DNA of 64,000 nt. It comes from Roseovarius sp. Its GTDB lineage: Bacteria; Pseudomonadota; Alphaproteobacteria; Rhodobacterales; Rhodobacteraceae. The notes below the pieces were generated by a model. That model was not told where the DNA came from. It saw only the letters and a list, made by a program, of their open reading frames with translations, and ran no database searches. Below, piece by piece: positions 62,081 to 64,000 of the stretch. The first letter of the stretch is position 1, and each line of letters starts with the position of its first letter. The position numbers and the translations under genes are program-made. The stretch covers positions 62,001 through 126,000 of the forward strand of contig JACIYT010000004.1 of assembly GCA_014359765.1 (NCBI GenBank). The letters are read 5' to 3'.

Positions 62081-63339
62081 TCGGTGTCCCATGCAAAGGC
62101 GGGGCCGGGATCGCGCCCCGCGAGCTGGGCGCGGATGCGCGCAAGGTCATGTGCGCCGGGCGCGAAGGGGTAGGAGGCGATGTCGCGCGGCGGGCTGTCG
62201 CCATAGGGCCGGTCGCAGGCCGAGATATCGGCGCGCACCTTGCCCGGACAGCCGGAGGTGCGAAAGGCTGTTCCTTCGGTGATGAGCGCGTCAAGCTCGG
62301 CCCTGGGCAGGCCGAAATCGGCCACCCGCCCCTCGGCATCAAAGCGCATGTGGCGCAGGCGCAGGCCCCGAAACTCGATCAGGTAGCGCGCCAGTTGCAC
62401 CCGCCGCCATTGCGGGCGCGGCGTGGCGGGCAGATGATCCATGAGCGAGCCGCGCTCGGGGTAGAAACAGAACATGTGGCTCGATCCGCCCATCTCGACC
62501 AGCCGCTCCACCAGCGTCAGCGCCTCAAGCTCGGTCTCGCCCATGCCGATGATGATATGCGCGCCGAACCGACCGGGGCCAAAGATTTCGGCGGCGTCCA
62601 TCAGCCGCGCCCAGTAGCCCGCCCATGTGTGGGGCGAGGCCACGCCACGCCCGCGCGTCGCGTCGAAAATCTCGGGCGTCGCGGCATCGAGCGCGACGGT
62701 GAAAATCTCGGCCCCCAGCCTGTCCAGCGTCACCACATCGTCGCGCGTCATCGTGGTGGGGTTGGAGAGGATCGACACCGGCACATGCGATGGCGCGATG
62801 CGGTCGGTCCAGGCCTTGAGCACGGCGAATGTGTCGGCCTCGGAGCGTGGATAGGTGATCATCGAGATGCACATGCGGTGAAACGGCGTGTCGGGGTCGC
62901 CCGCCACCCGGTCGATCAGGTCGGCCACCGGCAGCGAGGGCCAGTCCACCCGGATGAAATTGCGGTCGGCATAATCCGATGCCGCCTCGCGGTGGCGGGC
63001 AAGGCCGCAATAGGCGCAATTGGCGCGGCAGCCCTCGGGGTAGGTCAGCAGAAGGTTCAGACACCGCGTGCAGGAACACCCAAAGAGCGAGCCGGGGGCG
63101 AGGCCAAGCGTGATCGCCGCCGCCGTCGAGACCTGAACGTAATCGGGCGAGCGCATCAGCGGCGCGACGGGGCTTGATCGCGGCAGGTGCAGCGGGCCGG
63201 GGGCCTGTGCGGCGGCGCGCACCTGTGCCCCCATGCGCCGGTCGCCGGGCACCTTGGGCGCGGGGCGGGGGCGCATCGCCTCGGGGCGGTTCCAGTCGCC
63301 CGCGCCGGGGCGGGCGGCGGGTTCGGTGCCGCAGACCAT
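62077..63339 (-). CDS. Radical SAM protein, LipS-like lipoyl synthase
   Basis: A 420-residue radical SAM enzyme. The cluster motif is Cys104-x3-Cys108-x2-Cys111 (CRANCAYC), with three further Cys at 88, 90 and 93 that may bind a second cluster, as expected for sulfur insertion. The next gene, of the same superfamily by context, starts with a TGATG overlap. Pairs of this kind (LipS1, LipS2) replace LipA in the sLpl pathway. I cannot tell which of the two this is. Confidence 0.7.
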   Translation of the reverse strand: MVCGTEPAARPGAGDWNRPEAMRPRPAPKVPGDRRMGAQVRAAAQAPGPLHLPRSSPVAPLMRSPDYVQVSTAAAITLGLAPGSLFGCSCTRCLNLLLTYPEGCRANCAYCGLARHREAASDYADRNFIRVDWPSLPVADLIDRVAGDPDTPFHRMCISMITYPRSEADTFAVLKAWTDRIAPSHVPVSILSNPTTMTRDDVVTLDRLGAEIFTVALDAATPEIFDATRGRGVASPHTWAGYWARLMDAAEIFGPGRFGAHIIIGMGETELEALTLVERLVEMGGSSHMFCFYPERGSLMDHLPATPRPQWRRVQLARYLIEFRGLRLRHMRFDAEGRVADFGLPRAELDALITEGTAFRTSGCPGKVRADISACDRPYGDSPPRDIASYPFAPGAHDLARIRAQLAGRDPGPAFAWDTE

Positions 63340-64000
63340 CAGGCCGCCCTCGCGCGCAACGCGCCGAGCGCGCAGCAGGTCGGATCGGCGGTGATGGGGC
63401 GGCCAAGCGCGCGCGCCAGAGGGATCGCCCCGTCGGCGGGAAAGGCGATGGCGTCAAGCCCGGCCATGACCGCATAGGCATCGAGCTTGCGCCGCGCCGT
63501 GCCATGGGGGCGCGCGCAGCCCAGCGTGACCGGCAGACCGGGGGCGGCGTGGCGCGCGTCCAGCAGGAACCGCCCTACGGCATCGGTGTCGGGGGGCACG
63601 AAACGGCGGTCCTGCCCCGGCTGCGGCATCACCACCACCAGCACCAGCGCGGAGATGGGGTGACGCAGGCAGATTTCCAGCGCGCGGCGCTCGCCCCGGA
63701 TCTCGCCGAAATGCAACCCGATGACGATATGCGGCGCGACCCGCAGCCCGGCCTCGCAGAGCGCGGCGAGCGAGGCCTGGAAATCCGCCACGGGCCGGTC
63801 GAGGTGATAGACCTCGCGCACGGTATCCTGCGCGCCGATGATGTCGATCATCGCCAGATCGACGCCCGCCCCGGCCATGGCCCGCGCACGGGGCGCGTCG
63901 ATGAGGCCGGTATGCACCGCCACCTCGATCCCCGGCAGATCGCGTTTCAGCCGCGCGATGGTGGGCCAGTAGCGGGCATAGGGGATCTCGTTGCGCCGGT
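63339..64000 (-). CDS. Second LipS-like radical SAM protein, 5' partial
   Basis: The frame is open to the window edge, so the N terminus with the cluster Cys motif lies outside. The visible 220 residues (RYWPTIARLKRDLPGIEVAV, MIDIIGAQDTVREVYHLD, and a C-terminal ADPTCCALGAL) have the beta/alpha barrel order of a radical SAM domain. Its stop overlaps the downstream radical SAM start (TGATG). Together with its partner it should make lipoate on the GcvH-like protein. Confidence 0.65.
   Translation of the reverse strand, partial: RRNEIPYARYWPTIARLKRDLPGIEVAVHTGLIDAPRARAMAGAGVDLAMIDIIGAQDTVREVYHLDRPVADFQASLAALCEAGLRVAPHIVIGLHFGEIRGERRALEICLRHPISALVLVVVMPQPGQDRRFVPPDTDAVGRFLLDARHAAPGLPVTLGCARPHGTARRKLDAYAVMAGLDAIAFPADGAIPLARALGRPITADPTCCALGALRARAA

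Overview
The window reads as chromosomal DNA of a high-GC alphaproteobacterium, most likely of the Rhodobacteraceae/Roseobacteraceae group. Reasons: the ribB-ribH-nusB order, DUF3422, DUF2125 and gloB-plus-methyltransferase genes, several proteins I recognise as Rhodobacterales-type, an ethylmalonyl-CoA pathway enzyme (methylsuccinyl-CoA dehydrogenase), strong G/C third-position bias and dense ATGA-coupled operons. I cannot name the genus. There is no CRISPR array, rRNA, phage module or intact insertion sequence; one tRNA (Leu, GAG) is present.

Layout. 1-3.5 kb: end of a DUF3422 gene, then riboflavin genes ribB(A), ribH and nusB. 3.6-17.1 kb: a lipid locus with an Fe(II)/2OG oxygenase, a MobA-like nucleotidyltransferase, a GNAT-type acyltransferase, two LpxL-type acyltransferases around a fatty-acid-hydroxylase-like protein, an ELM1-family protein, an MsbA-type exporter, a metallophosphoesterase, and a coupled operon of acyl-AMP ligase, ceramide reductase-like protein, acyl carrier protein and serine palmitoyltransferase. 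This matches the core of bacterial ceramide synthesis known from Caulobacter. 17.4-26.6 kb: housekeeping genes (thioesterase, DUF2125, ChaC, a MotA/MotB-like pair with a long coiled coil, clpA, gloB, methyltransferase). 26.6-37.5 kb: an envelope-decoration island with four sulfotransferases, two more ELM1 proteins, two paralogous DPD-motif glycosyltransferase-like proteins, a diacylglycerol/sphingosine-kinase-type lipid kinase and a Tam41-like nucleotidyltransferase. 37.7-40.5 kb: cytochrome c, lipB, a peptidoglycan-binding-like secreted protein and tRNA-Leu. 40.8-46.7 kb: class III CoA-transferase, acyl-CoA synthetase, IclR regulator and mcd. 47.4-59.6 kb: two divergent operons for uptake and CoA-dependent breakdown of an acid (acyl-CoA dehydrogenase, SCP-x-type thiolase, crotonase; CoA-transferase, SDR; Liv-type ABC transporter with an embedded acyl-CoA ligase). 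60.2-64 kb: a lipoate-binding GcvH-like protein, a DsrE-like protein, an sLpl(AB)-type lipoate ligase and two radical SAM proteins resembling LipS1/LipS2. This is the signature of the edge of an sHdr sulfur-oxidation locus, which would continue beyond the window.

How the parts may work together. The 4-17 kb locus should make a ceramide-like lipid: acyl-ACP from the ligase and ACP, condensation with an amino acid by Spt, N-acylation by the GNAT protein, reduction by the CerR-like enzyme, possibly hydroxylation, then flipping by the ABC exporter. The 26-37 kb island has a lipid kinase and a predicted CDP-lipid-forming enzyme coupled in one operon with an ELM1 protein and a sulfotransferase. My working hypothesis is that it builds a phosphorylated, glycosylated and/or sulfated head group, possibly on the same lipid. 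Separately, the window carries both the classical octanoyltransferase LipB and the newer LipS/sLpl lipoylation route.
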